Assembly (NCBI GenBank): GCA_902802265.1
Contig: CADCLN010000005.1
Span: forward strand, 1-64,000
DNA length: 64,000 bases
Direction: 5' to 3'
DNA from: an uncultured Bacteroidales bacterium
GTDB taxonomy: Bacteria > Bacteroidota > Bacteroidia > Bacteroidales > Bacteroidaceae
Both the position numbers and the translations under genes were made by a program. Positions within the stretch are counted from its first letter, which is position 1. Each line of letters begins with the position of its first letter. Under the pieces are notes generated by a model. That model saw only the letters and a program-made list of their open reading frames with translations, searched no databases and was not told the origin of the DNA. This document shows positions 27,116 through 35,984 of the stretch, piece by piece.

Positions 27116-28749
27116 TGGGTGGGTTGGTTTTCGGATGGTTTGCTTAGCACTTCTACGGCTTTTTGGATATCTTCATCGTCTTTGAGCGATTCCTCCACGC
27201 TGCCTGCCTGGAAGGCAAAGCGTTTGACAACTTCTTGTGCCATGATTTTGCGTATGTCGCGCTGATGGATGGTGAAATCGCGGTCGAGGTTGTGTTCCAG
27301 CTTTTTTTCCAAGGCATCAAATTCGGGCTTGGCGTCGTCGTAGTAACCCTCGAATTTTGCCATCCGCTTCAGGTCTTCCAGTCGCTTTTCGCTTAGACGG
27401 TCGTACTTGAATCCAGCTTCTTTTGCCATCTGACGCAGTTCGTCGAAGTCGGCATCGGTGATTTGGAAGTCTTTGACGGCGGGCAGCGGGGTGTGGGTCT
27501 GCATGTAGTGTGTGCCCCAGTCCACCAGTACGTCGTCGTTGCTCAGGTAGTAGAGCATATTTGCCAACGTGTCGTGTTTCATCACGATATCGGGCAGGAT
27601 GCCACCCAGTGAGTCGCGGGCTGCCAGCTGGTCGGTTTTAGCTTCGCGTCGTTGCTTGTAGTCAATGGCCTGGATGCAGCGTCCGCTGGGCAGGTAATAC
27701 TTGGCAGTGGTGAGTTTCAGTCCGCCGTTGTAGGGCAGTTGTCGGGTGCTTTGGACGAGTCCCTTTCCGTAGGTGCGTGTGCCGATGATGGTGGCGCGGT
27801 GGAGGTCTTGCAGGGCACCTGAGACGATTTCAGAGGCGGAAGCGGAACTGCCGTTGACGAGGATGACCAGCGGAATGTGGGTGTCGAGGGGGTCGTGGCG
27901 TGTGGTGTAGGTGGCATTGGCTGTGACGATTTTCCCTTTTGTTTCCACAATTTTGGTGTCTTTCTTCACAAAGAGGTTGACGATGTTCACTGCCTCGGAA
28001 ATGAGTCCGCCGCCATTGCCGCGCAGGTCGAGGATGAGCGAGGTGGATCCCTGTTCCTTCAATGCGGTGATGGCTGCCGCCAGTTCCTGTGAACAGCCTT
28101 CGGTGAACTGGGTGAGGCTGATGTAGCCTGGGGTTGAGGTTGCGGACGGGATCAGTCCGTAATAGGGGATGGCGGGCACCTTGATGTTGCGGCGTGTCAG
28201 CCGGAATTGGCGTGTCTGCGATTCGCCAGGACGTTGTACGGTAAGGGTGAAGGTGGTGCCTGGTTCGCCGCGCAGCAGTTCACTGACTTCGCTGGTGACT
28301 TTCCCCTTGAGGTTGATGGTGTCAATCTGCAGCAGGATGTCGCCCACCTGCAGTCCTGCTTCGGCGGCTGGCATATTGGCGTAGGGTTCTCCGATGATGA
28401 CGGTGCTGTCCTTCTTCATGCGGATGATGGAACCGATGCCACCATATTTTCCTGTGGTCATCATCTTCAGGTCGCCCATGTCTTCTTCGGAATAGTATTC
28501 CGTATAGGGGTCGAGGTCTTCGAGCATGGCGTCGATGCCGATGAGGATGCTGCGGTGCACATCGATGGAATCGACATAGAAGAGGTCGAGTTCACGATAC
28601 AGGGCATTGAACACGTCGAGGTGTTTGGCTACCTCGAAGGCATGATCCTGTGCGTGAAGATGGAAGACGGGAAGGGTGAATAGGAGGAGAAGCCCCACCA
28701 AAATCCTCCTGGTGAGGGTGGAAAATCTGTAGTCGCTTGTTTTTTTCAT
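27112..28749 (-). CDS. S41-family carboxy-terminal processing protease
   Basis: 545 residues with an N-terminal signal anchor (about 14-34, LLLLFTLPVFHLHAQ). A PDZ domain (about 95-180; GGIGSIIRM, AGLQVGDILLQID) leads to the S41 catalytic domain. The serine lies in VNGSSASASEIVSGAL (near residue 304) and the lysine in TRTYGKGLVQ. It is a Ser/Lys protease of the periplasm that typically trims C-termini of exported proteins. It is third of four overlapping genes (4-nt overlaps on both sides). A paralogue is encoded at 51441-53096. Confidence 0.93.
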   Translation of the reverse strand: MKKTSDYRFSTLTRRILVGLLLLFTLPVFHLHAQDHAFEVAKHLDVFNALYRELDLFYVDSIDVHRSILIGIDAMLEDLDPYTEYYSEEDMGDLKMMTTGKYGGIGSIIRMKKDSTVIIGEPYANMPAAEAGLQVGDILLQIDTINLKGKVTSEVSELLRGEPGTTFTLTVQRPGESQTRQFRLTRRNIKVPAIPYYGLIPSATSTPGYISLTQFTEGCSQELAAAITALKEQGSTSLILDLRGNGGGLISEAVNIVNLFVKKDTKIVETKGKIVTANATYTTRHDPLDTHIPLVILVNGSSASASEIVSGALQDLHRATIIGTRTYGKGLVQSTRQLPYNGGLKLTTAKYYLPSGRCIQAIDYKQRREAKTDQLAARDSLGGILPDIVMKHDTLANMLYYLSNDDVLVDWGTHYMQTHTPLPAVKDFQITDADFDELRQMAKEAGFKYDRLSEKRLEDLKRMAKFEGYYDDAKPEFDALEKKLEHNLDRDFTIHQRDIRKIMAQEVVKRFAFQAGSVEESLKDDEDIQKAVEVLSKPSENQPTQ

Positions 28750-30848
28750 TTTTTCTTTTTTCTTTGTGCTCGCTCAGCCAGTTTTTCGGCATTGCGCTTT
28801 TGTATTTCTTTTTGTTTGTCGGCTTTCTGCTTGGTAATCTTTTCGGGCTTCTGCTTCCATAGGGGTTTTGCCTTGGGGTTCCATGTCTGAGTGATTTCCC
28901 ACTGTGCCTTCAGCTGTAGTTCCTGTGGATAGTAATAGACAGGTTCGGGTTGCCGTCGCTGGTCGTATTCGCCAGTGTCCCAAATGCCGTTGCCGTTGTA
29001 GTCGTAGAAAAGTCGCAAGTAGTAGGTTTGCGGAGTGAGGAAGTAGAAGTCTGCCCTGCCACCCACGGCTCGGGCTGATTTTACGACTTTGTCTTGACTG
29101 TTGAGCAGCTCCACAACGGCACAGGTGTCGGCATTTTGCAGCGTGACAAACAGGGTGCTGAAGGTGTCGAGCCCCTTCACCTTGATGGTGCGTTTCGATG
29201 CTTCGAGGGCTTTGCCGTAGATGCTGACAAAGGTTGCGGAGTCGAGGTCGAACTGATAAGTGGAGTCGGGTTCCCATTCAGCATATAGGCGGTAGTGACC
29301 GATGGTGCCTTCTACAGGAACCAGCATGTAGGGGGCTGGAAGGGAAAGGCTGTCGATTTTCTGGCTAAAGTGTACCTTTGTGGTGTCGAACACGGCAATG
29401 GGTTCTTCAAAGATGATATCTACATTCTGGTCGGGAGAGAGACCGGAGGCATTGACCATCTTCACCTCTAATGGCGGAAGGGGCATGGGCGGTATGACGA
29501 GTTCTTCCTCGTCTTCCTCAGACTTTTTCTTCTTTTCCTTTTTCTTTTTCTCATACTTTCTTCCCTCTGCTTCAGCCAGTTTGCGTGCTTCTTCTTCGGC
29601 TGCTTCTTCTTCGGCTTCCAGCTTGGCCAACTTCGCTTTGCGTTGCTCCTTGGCCTTCTTTTTGTACTCCTTTTCCCATTCTTCCTGCGCTTGCGCCTGT
29701 TGCTTCGCCATCTTCTCTTTCGTCAGTTTTGAGAACAGGTAGAGTGTGTCCACCTTGATGGAGAGTTGTCCCAACGTGTCTGTGGCGTAGTAGTCAATCT
29801 GAAACTCCAACGTGTCAATGTTGTAAATGAGTGAATCTGAAATCCAGTAAGTGAGGGTGTCTTTCTTTTCTGTTGCCTCCACGATATATGCCGAATCGGG
29901 CCAGGAGAAATTCAGCGGAGTGAGCAGCGGCAAGGTGTCGCTGGGAGCCGTGAAGTAGAGTGAAAACTTGTGCAGCACAGGACGTTCACTCTTCAGCAGG
30001 TAGCGGTCTTGCCCTGCACTGGTGAAGGCTGTGAGCACAATGTCGTCGGGGTAGAAATGGGTATAAGTTACGGGCACGATGGAGTCGTAGTGGATGCTGT
30101 CGTGCCACACGGTGTCCATTCGTGTTTCAGTCTTGGCGTATGGTGTGATGATTCGGTCGGTGAAAGCTAATTTTTCGCTGCGCTGCGAATAGGTGTAAGT
30201 CTGGTCCTGGTCGGTCAGTGCAAATACACGGTAATTGCCTGAAGCCACTCCCTTCACAATGAAATGTCCGCTGCCATCTGTCCGTCCGATGCGCTCTAAG
30301 GGAATGGTTTGGAAGGTGGTGTCGGCAATATGTCCAAGACTGTCCACCCTGTATAGCCCTACCAAGATGCCCTTGATGGGTTCAAGGTTTTCCGCTTCCA
30401 GCACATAGCCCGACACTTGCAGGGTGTCGATGTGTTCGCCGGTGGAGAACGAGAAGGCATACTCCCCCATGGGGTTCCCCTCGTTGTTGTCCACGATGCT
30501 GCTGCCAAAGTCAATGGTGTAGGTATAGTCTGGTTTCAGCGAATCAAGCAGCGTGATGGTCACCTTCTTGCCATTCGACTCAATCTCTGGCATCTCAAAC
30601 TGTGGCGGCGAAACGATCACCTTTTCCGCAGCATTCTCCAGCTTGATATTCTCGTCAAACTCCAGGGTAATTTTCTTCGGGCTTGCCTTTGTCTCTCCGA
30701 AAGTAGGTGTGGTACGCACAATCTTGGGCGGCGTTTCGTCGTAAAGTCCTCCGTCGGGAGTTCCAATGTTGGCACACGACACCACCAGCTGGGTAAGCGC
30801 TACCAGACAGAAACAAAGGATGAATATGTATTTAGCTTTGCACAGCAT
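28746..30848 (-). CDS. Ig-like (Big_5/SbsA-type) domain lipoprotein
   Basis: 700 residues. The N-terminus has a hydrophobic segment followed by VVSC (Cys25), a lipobox. An SbsA-type Ig domain follows (about 38-135: PPKIVRTTPTFGETKASPKK...YTIDFGSSIVDNNEGNP), then a carboxypeptidase-regulatory-like beta module (about 142-220; LQVSGYVLEAENLEPIKGILVGLYR). A highly charged Lys/Glu/Ala coiled-coil stretch (about 385-450) and further beta domains come next, with a basic C-terminus rich in Lys. The family is common in Bacteroidetes surface lipoproteins; its function is unknown. Its start overlaps the GH3-type gene by 17 nt. Confidence 0.85.
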   Translation of the reverse strand: MLCKAKYIFILCFCLVALTQLVVSCANIGTPDGGLYDETPPKIVRTTPTFGETKASPKKITLEFDENIKLENAAEKVIVSPPQFEMPEIESNGKKVTITLLDSLKPDYTYTIDFGSSIVDNNEGNPMGEYAFSFSTGEHIDTLQVSGYVLEAENLEPIKGILVGLYRVDSLGHIADTTFQTIPLERIGRTDGSGHFIVKGVASGNYRVFALTDQDQTYTYSQRSEKLAFTDRIITPYAKTETRMDTVWHDSIHYDSIVPVTYTHFYPDDIVLTAFTSAGQDRYLLKSERPVLHKFSLYFTAPSDTLPLLTPLNFSWPDSAYIVEATEKKDTLTYWISDSLIYNIDTLEFQIDYYATDTLGQLSIKVDTLYLFSKLTKEKMAKQQAQAQEEWEKEYKKKAKEQRKAKLAKLEAEEEAAEEEARKLAEAEGRKYEKKKKEKKKKSEEDEEELVIPPMPLPPLEVKMVNASGLSPDQNVDIIFEEPIAVFDTTKVHFSQKIDSLSLPAPYMLVPVEGTIGHYRLYAEWEPDSTYQFDLDSATFVSIYGKALEASKRTIKVKGLDTFSTLFVTLQNADTCAVVELLNSQDKVVKSARAVGGRADFYFLTPQTYYLRLFYDYNGNGIWDTGEYDQRRQPEPVYYYPQELQLKAQWEITQTWNPKAKPLWKQKPEKITKQKADKQKEIQKRNAEKLAERAQRKKKK

Positions 30849-32370
30849 GATTCATTTCAATCAACTCATCAATATACTGGCGACCATTGCACAGGCGAGG
30901 TATCTTGTGCTGTCCGCCAAGTTTGCCCTTCGACCGCAGCCAGTCGTCGAACAGTCCCTCGCGAGCCGTAATGATTTCCAGTGGCTGCAGGGTGATATTC
31001 TTGTATCGCTTGGCTTCGTAGTCGGAATTGATGGCTTGCAATGAACGGTCCAGAATCAAGGCAAACTCCTCCACGTTTCCTGGCATCTTTGCAAACTCCA
31101 CCACCCACTGGTGCCGACACTTAGCATTCTTGTCCATGAAGATGGGGGCAGCTGTGTATTCCTTCACCTGTGCACCTGTGGCAATACAAGCCTGCAACAT
31201 TCCCTTTTCGGCATTATCAACAATCAGTTCTTCGCCGAAAGCGTTGATGAAATGCTTTGTGCGTCCTGTGATGACAAACTTGTACGGATTTTTTTGCGTA
31301 AATTTGATGGTGTCGCCAATGAGATACCGCCACAAACCACACGATGTGCTGATAATCATTGCATAATTCTTTCCCACTTCTGCTTCCCACAGCGGCACGA
31401 TGTGTGCATCAGACTTCGGATATCCGTTGTCGTCCAAATCTTCCATCGGACAGAACTCGTAGAATACATGATAGTCAATCATCAGCAGCATGGCAGGGTC
31501 GTTCAGGTCGTTTTGTATGCCAAAGAAGCCCTCACTTGCATTGTACGTCTCCATATAATGCATATTGGGCAGATGGATAATGTCTCGGTACTGCTCTCTG
31601 TATGGCGAAAAAGCCACGCCGCCATGGAAAAAGATTTCCAGGTTTGGCCACACCTTGTCAATGCAATCAACACCCTTGATTTCCAACACCCTGTGCAATA
31701 CACTCAACATCCACGAAGGCACACCGCTGATGTTCGTGATATTCTTCTGCATCGCTGTACGTGCAATCAGGTCGCGCTTCTTTTCAAAATCGCTCAGCAG
31801 GGCAATCTCCTTCTTCGGCACACGTGTCAAGTTGACAGCCTTTGGCACGTTCTCAATCAGGATGGCACTCAAGTCACCCACCAACGACTTCGGTGTGTTC
31901 AGGTTCGGCGTGTGACTGCCACCCAGGATGAGGCTCTTTCCCCTCAAGATGTTGCTCTTCGGATTGATAGCCAGATAGCAGCTCACGCAATCACGTCCAC
32001 CGAGGTAGTGAATCTTCTTCAGTCCGTCCAGGCTAACGGGGATAAACTTCGACTTGTCGTTTGTTGTGCCTGAAGACTTTGCATACCAACGCACCTGTCC
32101 AGGCCACAGCACGTCGCGTTCTCCTTCACGCATCCGCTGGATATAGCCTTTCAGTTCCTCGTAGGTATTCACAGGCACCAGCCTTACAAACTGCTCATAC
32201 GAGTCAACTGATCCGTACTGATGTTCCACACCCCACTGCGTTCCGCTGGCCTTTTGCACCAGTTTTCGTAGCACCAGCCGTTGTATGCGTTCAGCATGAT
32301 TGGCATAGCGGGCTATCGCTTTCTGTCTTTTTTTGAAGTATAATTTGTTAATGATTTGTGTCGTATTCAT
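30832..32370 (-). CDS. GH3 auxin-responsive-promoter-family (acyl-adenylating) protein
   Basis: 512 residues, full length for the bacterial branch of the GH3 family. These are ANL-type enzymes that adenylate carboxylic acids and join them to amines. The ATP-binding motif YAKSSGTTNDKSKFIPVS (about 97-114) is clear, as are GVPSWML, the MHYMETYNASEGFFGIQ motif and the C-terminal TGRTKHFINAFGEEL hinge. The natural substrate in Bacteroidetes is not known. It is first in a four-gene overlapping leftward operon with a lipoprotein, an S41 protease and a CotH protein, which points to a cell-envelope modification role (inference). Confidence 0.9.
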   Translation of the reverse strand: MNTTQIINKLYFKKRQKAIARYANHAERIQRLVLRKLVQKASGTQWGVEHQYGSVDSYEQFVRLVPVNTYEELKGYIQRMREGERDVLWPGQVRWYAKSSGTTNDKSKFIPVSLDGLKKIHYLGGRDCVSCYLAINPKSNILRGKSLILGGSHTPNLNTPKSLVGDLSAILIENVPKAVNLTRVPKKEIALLSDFEKKRDLIARTAMQKNITNISGVPSWMLSVLHRVLEIKGVDCIDKVWPNLEIFFHGGVAFSPYREQYRDIIHLPNMHYMETYNASEGFFGIQNDLNDPAMLLMIDYHVFYEFCPMEDLDDNGYPKSDAHIVPLWEAEVGKNYAMIISTSCGLWRYLIGDTIKFTQKNPYKFVITGRTKHFINAFGEELIVDNAEKGMLQACIATGAQVKEYTAAPIFMDKNAKCRHQWVVEFAKMPGNVEEFALILDRSLQAINSDYEAKRYKNITLQPLEIITAREGLFDDWLRSKGKLGGQHKIPRLCNGRQYIDELIEMNHAVQS

Positions 32371-32393
32371 TTCAAATGATGAGCATTTGGGCG

Positions 32394-32401
32394 CAAAGGT
32401 A
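32394..32401 (-). promoter_or_regulatory. Promoter of the GH3-lipoprotein-S41-CotH operon
   Basis: GTTGTACCTTTGCG on the minus strand contains an exact TACCTTTG -7 element, 24 nt before the ATG at 32370. The -33 region falls inside the large hairpin just upstream. Confidence 0.7.
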
Positions 32402-32405
32402 CAAC

Positions 32406-32470
32406 TTTTCGGGCGTAAATCAGCGGAAACAATGCTTTTTTTTGCGTTTCCGCCGATTTACGCCCGAAAA
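32406..32470 (-). terminator. 25-bp hairpin between the rnc fusion gene and the next operon
   Basis: Arms 32406-32430 and 32446-32470 pair over 25 bp with a single mismatch; the loop is 15 nt with a long T/A run. It is placed to end the acpP-fabF-rnc transcript. It abuts the next promoter with no space, so the same bases would be the upstream promoter region of the GH3 operon. Confidence 0.7.
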
Positions 32471-32492
32471 ACATCTCTTCGTTGGCTGTTAT

Positions 32493-34061
32493 TTATTCGG
32501 TTCTGTTCAAATTTATTATGAGAACCTTCAGGATATCTGTGGGGGTTTCGGCGAAGATCTTTGCACCGTGCTGCAAAAGGAAGGGTTTGTCGCGGAAGCC
32601 CCAAAGGACGGAGATGCAGGGCAGACCTGCATTCTCGGCGGTTTTCAGGTCGGTGTCGGAATCACCGATGTAGATGGCATCGGATTTTTCGGAATGTAAT
32701 TGGCTGAGTGCTTTCTCTACCATGTCGGGTGCAGGCTTGCGTTGCACGTCGGGGGCTTCGCCGATGGCGACAGAGATGGTGTCGCGAAATTGGGCTTCGT
32801 AGAGTTCTGTGACACCAGCCTGAAGTTTGTTGGAGACGATAGCCATTTGGTAGCCGCGTTCCTTCAGGGTTGTGAGCAGTTCGCTGATGCCTGGGTAGAG
32901 GGTGGTATTGTCTTGACAATGCTGGACGTAGTGCTGACGGAAAGTGTCGAAGCATTGCTGGAAAGCTTCGTCGTCGGTGCCCTGGAAGGACCCGTCGGGC
33001 ATGGCACGCTCGATGAGTTTGCGCACGCCGTTGCCTACGAACATCCGCACTTCTTCAAGTTTGCGCTCGGGGTAGCCATGTGTGCGCAGGGCATAGTTTG
33101 TGCTGAGGTAGAGGTCTTGCAGAGTGTTCATCAGGGTGCCGTCAAGGTCGAAGATGAGGGTTTTCCTGCCTTTGAGCTGACAGAGAGCCTTGTCTTGTTC
33201 TGACTGGATGCGTGCCTGCTCTTTCCGTTCTTCCACCATGTTCTGTATTTTCTTCTTCAGGGAAGGTTCGCGCTTGATGCGTCGCAGGGCTTTTTGGGCA
33301 GCTTCCTGGTCGCTTTCTTTCTTGGAGTAGCCTTCACCCGCTCCGCAGGTAATGCCTTCGATGCGTACTTCGCTGTGGAATTTAGGGATTTTCCCTTCCC
33401 GCATTTCGCGGTTGAAGAATTTGAATTTGAATTGGTATTTTTGGCACCATTCGATGAGGCTACTTTTGTAGTTGACTTCTTCCTGGGACCGCTCGTCGAT
33501 GTCGATGTATTTGTTGAAGACGATTTTCTTCATGAATTTGTAGCAGTAACGGTAGCCTCGGTCGAGGTAGATGGCACCGAAGAAGGCTTCGAAGGCGTTT
33601 CCGGTCATGTAGCTGTTGTGGGCTGTGGTGATGCTGCCGGAGTAGAGGATGAGTTTGTCGAGTCCGAGTTCCACGGCGAGCTGGTTGAGTGAGCTACGGC
33701 AGACGATTTTGCTGCGTAAGCTGGTGAGGAATCCTTCCTGCTTGCCAGCGTAATGGTGGTAGAGAATGTCAGCAACGACAGCACCAAGGATAGCGTCGCC
33801 AAGGAATTCAAGCCGCTCGTTGTTGAGGTCTTGGAACTTGCGGTTTTTTGTTTTTGCGGTTTTACGGTTTTGCAGTTTTGCGATTTGTGTCCCAGTGTTT
33901 TTGAAGGATTCCCGTTCAGCATAGGTAATGCTTTTGTGCTTTAGGGCCAGCCTGTAGAGTTTGATGTTGTGGGGGTAGAAGCCGAGGATGCTTCTTAATT
34001 TCAAAAAAGGCTTCTTGTCCTTGCGGAAAAGAAGCCTGATCATATCAAGAATTTCCATCAT
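32493..34061 (-). CDS. rnc: RNase III fused to a HAD-family phosphatase
   Basis: 522 residues in one open frame. Residues about 20-190 are the RNase III catalytic domain: the signature NNERLEFLGDAIL is at 80-92, with Glu85 and Asp89 among the metal ligands, and the second acidic site is in GNAFEAFFGAIYLD (154-167). Residues about 195-262 are a double-stranded-RNA-binding domain. A charged helix (263-298) then leads to a HAD hydrolase of the phosphoglycolate-phosphatase type: DLDGT with Asp305 and Asp307, and the late motif GDSDTDLKTA. The usual RNase III here is about 240-300 residues, so this is a fusion. A basic low-complexity insert (about 55-76) precedes the catalytic signature. It follows acpP and fabF, the usual Bacteroidetes order. 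Confidence 0.92.
   Translation of the reverse strand: MMEILDMIRLLFRKDKKPFLKLRSILGFYPHNIKLYRLALKHKSITYAERESFKNTGTQIAKLQNRKTAKTKNRKFQDLNNERLEFLGDAILGAVVADILYHHYAGKQEGFLTSLRSKIVCRSSLNQLAVELGLDKLILYSGSITTAHNSYMTGNAFEAFFGAIYLDRGYRYCYKFMKKIVFNKYIDIDERSQEEVNYKSSLIEWCQKYQFKFKFFNREMREGKIPKFHSEVRIEGITCGAGEGYSKKESDQEAAQKALRRIKREPSLKKKIQNMVEERKEQARIQSEQDKALCQLKGRKTLIFDLDGTLMNTLQDLYLSTNYALRTHGYPERKLEEVRMFVGNGVRKLIERAMPDGSFQGTDDEAFQQCFDTFRQHYVQHCQDNTTLYPGISELLTTLKERGYQMAIVSNKLQAGVTELYEAQFRDTISVAIGEAPDVQRKPAPDMVEKALSQLHSEKSDAIYIGDSDTDLKTAENAGLPCISVLWGFRDKPFLLQHGAKIFAETPTDILKVLIINLNRTE
33841..33887. repeat. Low-complexity repeat inside the RNase III coding sequence
   Basis: The coding strand carries repeats of GCAAAACCGTAAAACCGC type, translated as the basic stretch around TQIAKLQNRKTAKTKNRK. 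It keeps the reading frame. Confidence 0.75.
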
Positions 34062-34066
34062 GAAAT

Positions 34067-35329
34067 TTACTTGTATTTCTTAAAGATTGCACAAGCATTG
34101 TGACCTCCGAATCCAAAGGTGTTGCTGAGGGCAGCGCGAACTTCGCGTTTCTGGGCCACGTTGAATGTAAAGTTGAGGTTGTAGTCGATTTCGGGGTCTT
34201 GGTCTTCAGGTTCGTGGTTGATGGTTGGCGGCACGATGTCGTCGTGTACAGCGAGGATGCTGAACATGGCTTCGACTGCACCTGCGGCTCCGAGCAAATG
34301 TCCTGTCATGGACTTGGTGGAGCTGATGTTGAGTTTCAGTGCTGCATCGCCGAAAACTTCTTTGATGGCTTTCACTTCTGAAATATCGCCTACGTGGGTA
34401 GATGTGCCGTGGACGTTAATATAGTCAATGTCGTCGGGGGTCATGCCTGCGTCTTTGAGTGCACGTTCCATAACGAGTCTTGCACCGAGTCCTTCTGGAT
34501 GGCTGGCTGTGATGTGGTAGGCGTCGGCCGACATGCCGCAACCTGCCACTTCAGCATAGATTTTTGCTCCGCGTGCTTTTGCGTGTTCCAGTTCTTCGAG
34601 CACGAGCACACAGGCACCTTCGCCCATGACAAATCCGTCGCGGCTTGCGCTGAAGGGGCGGCTTGCCTTTTCTGGCTCGTCGTTGCGTGTGGAGAGTGCT
34701 TTCATAGCGTTGAATCCACCTACACCTGCTGGCCAGATAGCTGCCTCGGAGCCGCCAGTGATAATGGCATTGGCTTTGCCTAAGCGGATGAGATTGAAGG
34801 CATCAGCAAGGGCGTTGGTTGAGGAAGCACATGCAGAGGTTGTCGTGTAGTTAGGTCCATGGAATCCGTTTTCGATGGAGATGAATCCGGCAGCGATGTC
34901 AGCAATCATCTTAGGAATAAAGAAGGGATTGTATTTGGGACCGAGCTGCGGACCGTTGATGGCATAGTTGCCTGCTTCTTCCTCGAAGGTATGGATACCG
35001 CCGATGCCAACACCGAGCACAACGCCCACCTCGTTCTTGTCAACATTTTCGCCAGCAATGCCAGAGTCTGTAATGGCTTGCTTAGCTGCTGCAAGTGCGT
35101 ACTGGGTGTAGATATCCATTTTTCGGCTTTCCTTTCGGTCGATGTATTCTGCCGAGTCGAATCCCTTCACCTCGCATGCAAACTGAGTCTTAAATTGTGA
35201 GGCATCGAAATGAGTAATAGGAGCAGCGCCACTTTTGCCTGCCTTGATGTTCTTCCACGTCTCTTCGACGGTAAGTCCCAACGGGGTGATAGCACCAATA
35301 CCTGTTACAACAACTCTTTTTAATTCCAT
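34067..35329 (-). CDS. fabF: 3-oxoacyl-ACP synthase II
   Basis: The condensing enzyme of fatty-acid elongation in the cytosol, 420 residues. The catalytic triad is Cys167 in TTSACASSTNA, His307 in NVHGTSTHVGD and His344 in MTGHLLGAAGA. It lies between acpP (97 nt upstream, with a large AT-only hairpin between) and the RNase III fusion gene, whose start is 5 nt after its stop. Confidence 0.98.
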   Translation of the reverse strand: MELKRVVVTGIGAITPLGLTVEETWKNIKAGKSGAAPITHFDASQFKTQFACEVKGFDSAEYIDRKESRKMDIYTQYALAAAKQAITDSGIAGENVDKNEVGVVLGVGIGGIHTFEEEAGNYAINGPQLGPKYNPFFIPKMIADIAAGFISIENGFHGPNYTTTSACASSTNALADAFNLIRLGKANAIITGGSEAAIWPAGVGGFNAMKALSTRNDEPEKASRPFSASRDGFVMGEGACVLVLEELEHAKARGAKIYAEVAGCGMSADAYHITASHPEGLGARLVMERALKDAGMTPDDIDYINVHGTSTHVGDISEVKAIKEVFGDAALKLNISSTKSMTGHLLGAAGAVEAMFSILAVHDDIVPPTINHEPEDQDPEIDYNLNFTFNVAQKREVRAALSNTFGFGGHNACAIFKKYK

Positions 35330-35348
35330 AGTCAGTAAAATTAAAAAC

Positions 35349-35413
35349 TAAAAATTAAAAATTAAAAATTAAAAGCAGGGGCCCTACTTTTAATTTTTAA
35401 TTTTTAATTTTTA
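35349..35413. repeat. 26-bp AT-only inverted repeat between acpP and fabF
   Basis: Arms 35349-35374 and 35388-35413 are perfect complements built from repeated TTAAAAA/TTTTTAA heptamers. The loop is GC-rich (GCAGGGGCCCTAC). In the acpP-fabF mRNA it forms a long A-U hairpin. Confidence 0.9.
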
Positions 35414-35426
35414 ATTTGTCCGTTTC

Positions 35427-35663
35427 TTATTTTGCATTAGTTTCGATGTAAGCGATAGCATCTCCTACTGTGCTGATCTTCTCTGCCTGGTCGTCGGGAA
35501 TGTTGATGCCGAAAGCTTTTTCAAATTCCATAATCAGTTCTACTGTGTCCAGAGAATCTGCACCGAGGTCGTTAGTGAAAGATGCTTCTGGCTTAACATC
35601 AGCCTCATCTACGTTAAGTTTATCAACGATGATAGATTTTACTCTTGATTCAATTTCAGACAT
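35427..35663 (-). CDS. acpP: Acyl carrier protein
   Basis: 78 residues, acidic, with the phosphopantetheine attachment motif [10 protein letters not shown] (Ser37). It carries growing acyl chains for FabF and the other Fab enzymes. First gene of the leftward acpP-fabF-rnc operon, with a TAACTTTG promoter about 145 nt upstream of the start. Confidence 0.98.
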   Translation of the reverse strand: MSEIESRVKSIIVDKLNVDEADVKPEASFTNDLGADSLDTVELIMEFEKAFGINIPDDQAEKISTVGDAIAYIETNAK

Positions 35664-35808
35664 AATCTTTAGTTTTTAAATTGTTAATGAATGATTTTCT
35701 ATCTCTTTTACTATACATGAAAAGACTGGAGGAATGTTCCCTATATATAATAATGTGTACAAGCTGCAATAATGGCGGCTGTGTGGGCACACTTTGTCTT
35801 TTCGGCGG

Positions 35809-35816
35809 CAAAGTTA
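35809..35816 (-). promoter_or_regulatory. Promoter of acpP-fabF-rnc
   Basis: TAACTTTG followed by CC on the minus strand is an exact -7 match. A TTTG lies about 20 nt upstream as -33. Confidence 0.7.
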
Positions 35817-35976
35817 CTAATTTATCCCCAAATAAAGCAAGAATATTTTCAAAAAATGCGTTAAAGGTGCACAAAGGAATGTGAAAGTGTGCAGTTTCTT
35901 CTGTTTTCTCTTCGTTTTTTAATGCTGAGTGAGCAAAAAAATGAAAAATGAAGTGTGAAGAATGAAGAATTATCCT

Positions 35977-35984
35977 TACCTTTG
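35977..35984 (+). promoter_or_regulatory. Promoter of rpsO
   Basis: TACCTTTG followed by CA. GAAGAAT-type repeats sit directly upstream at the -33 position. The ATG is at 36082. Confidence 0.7.
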
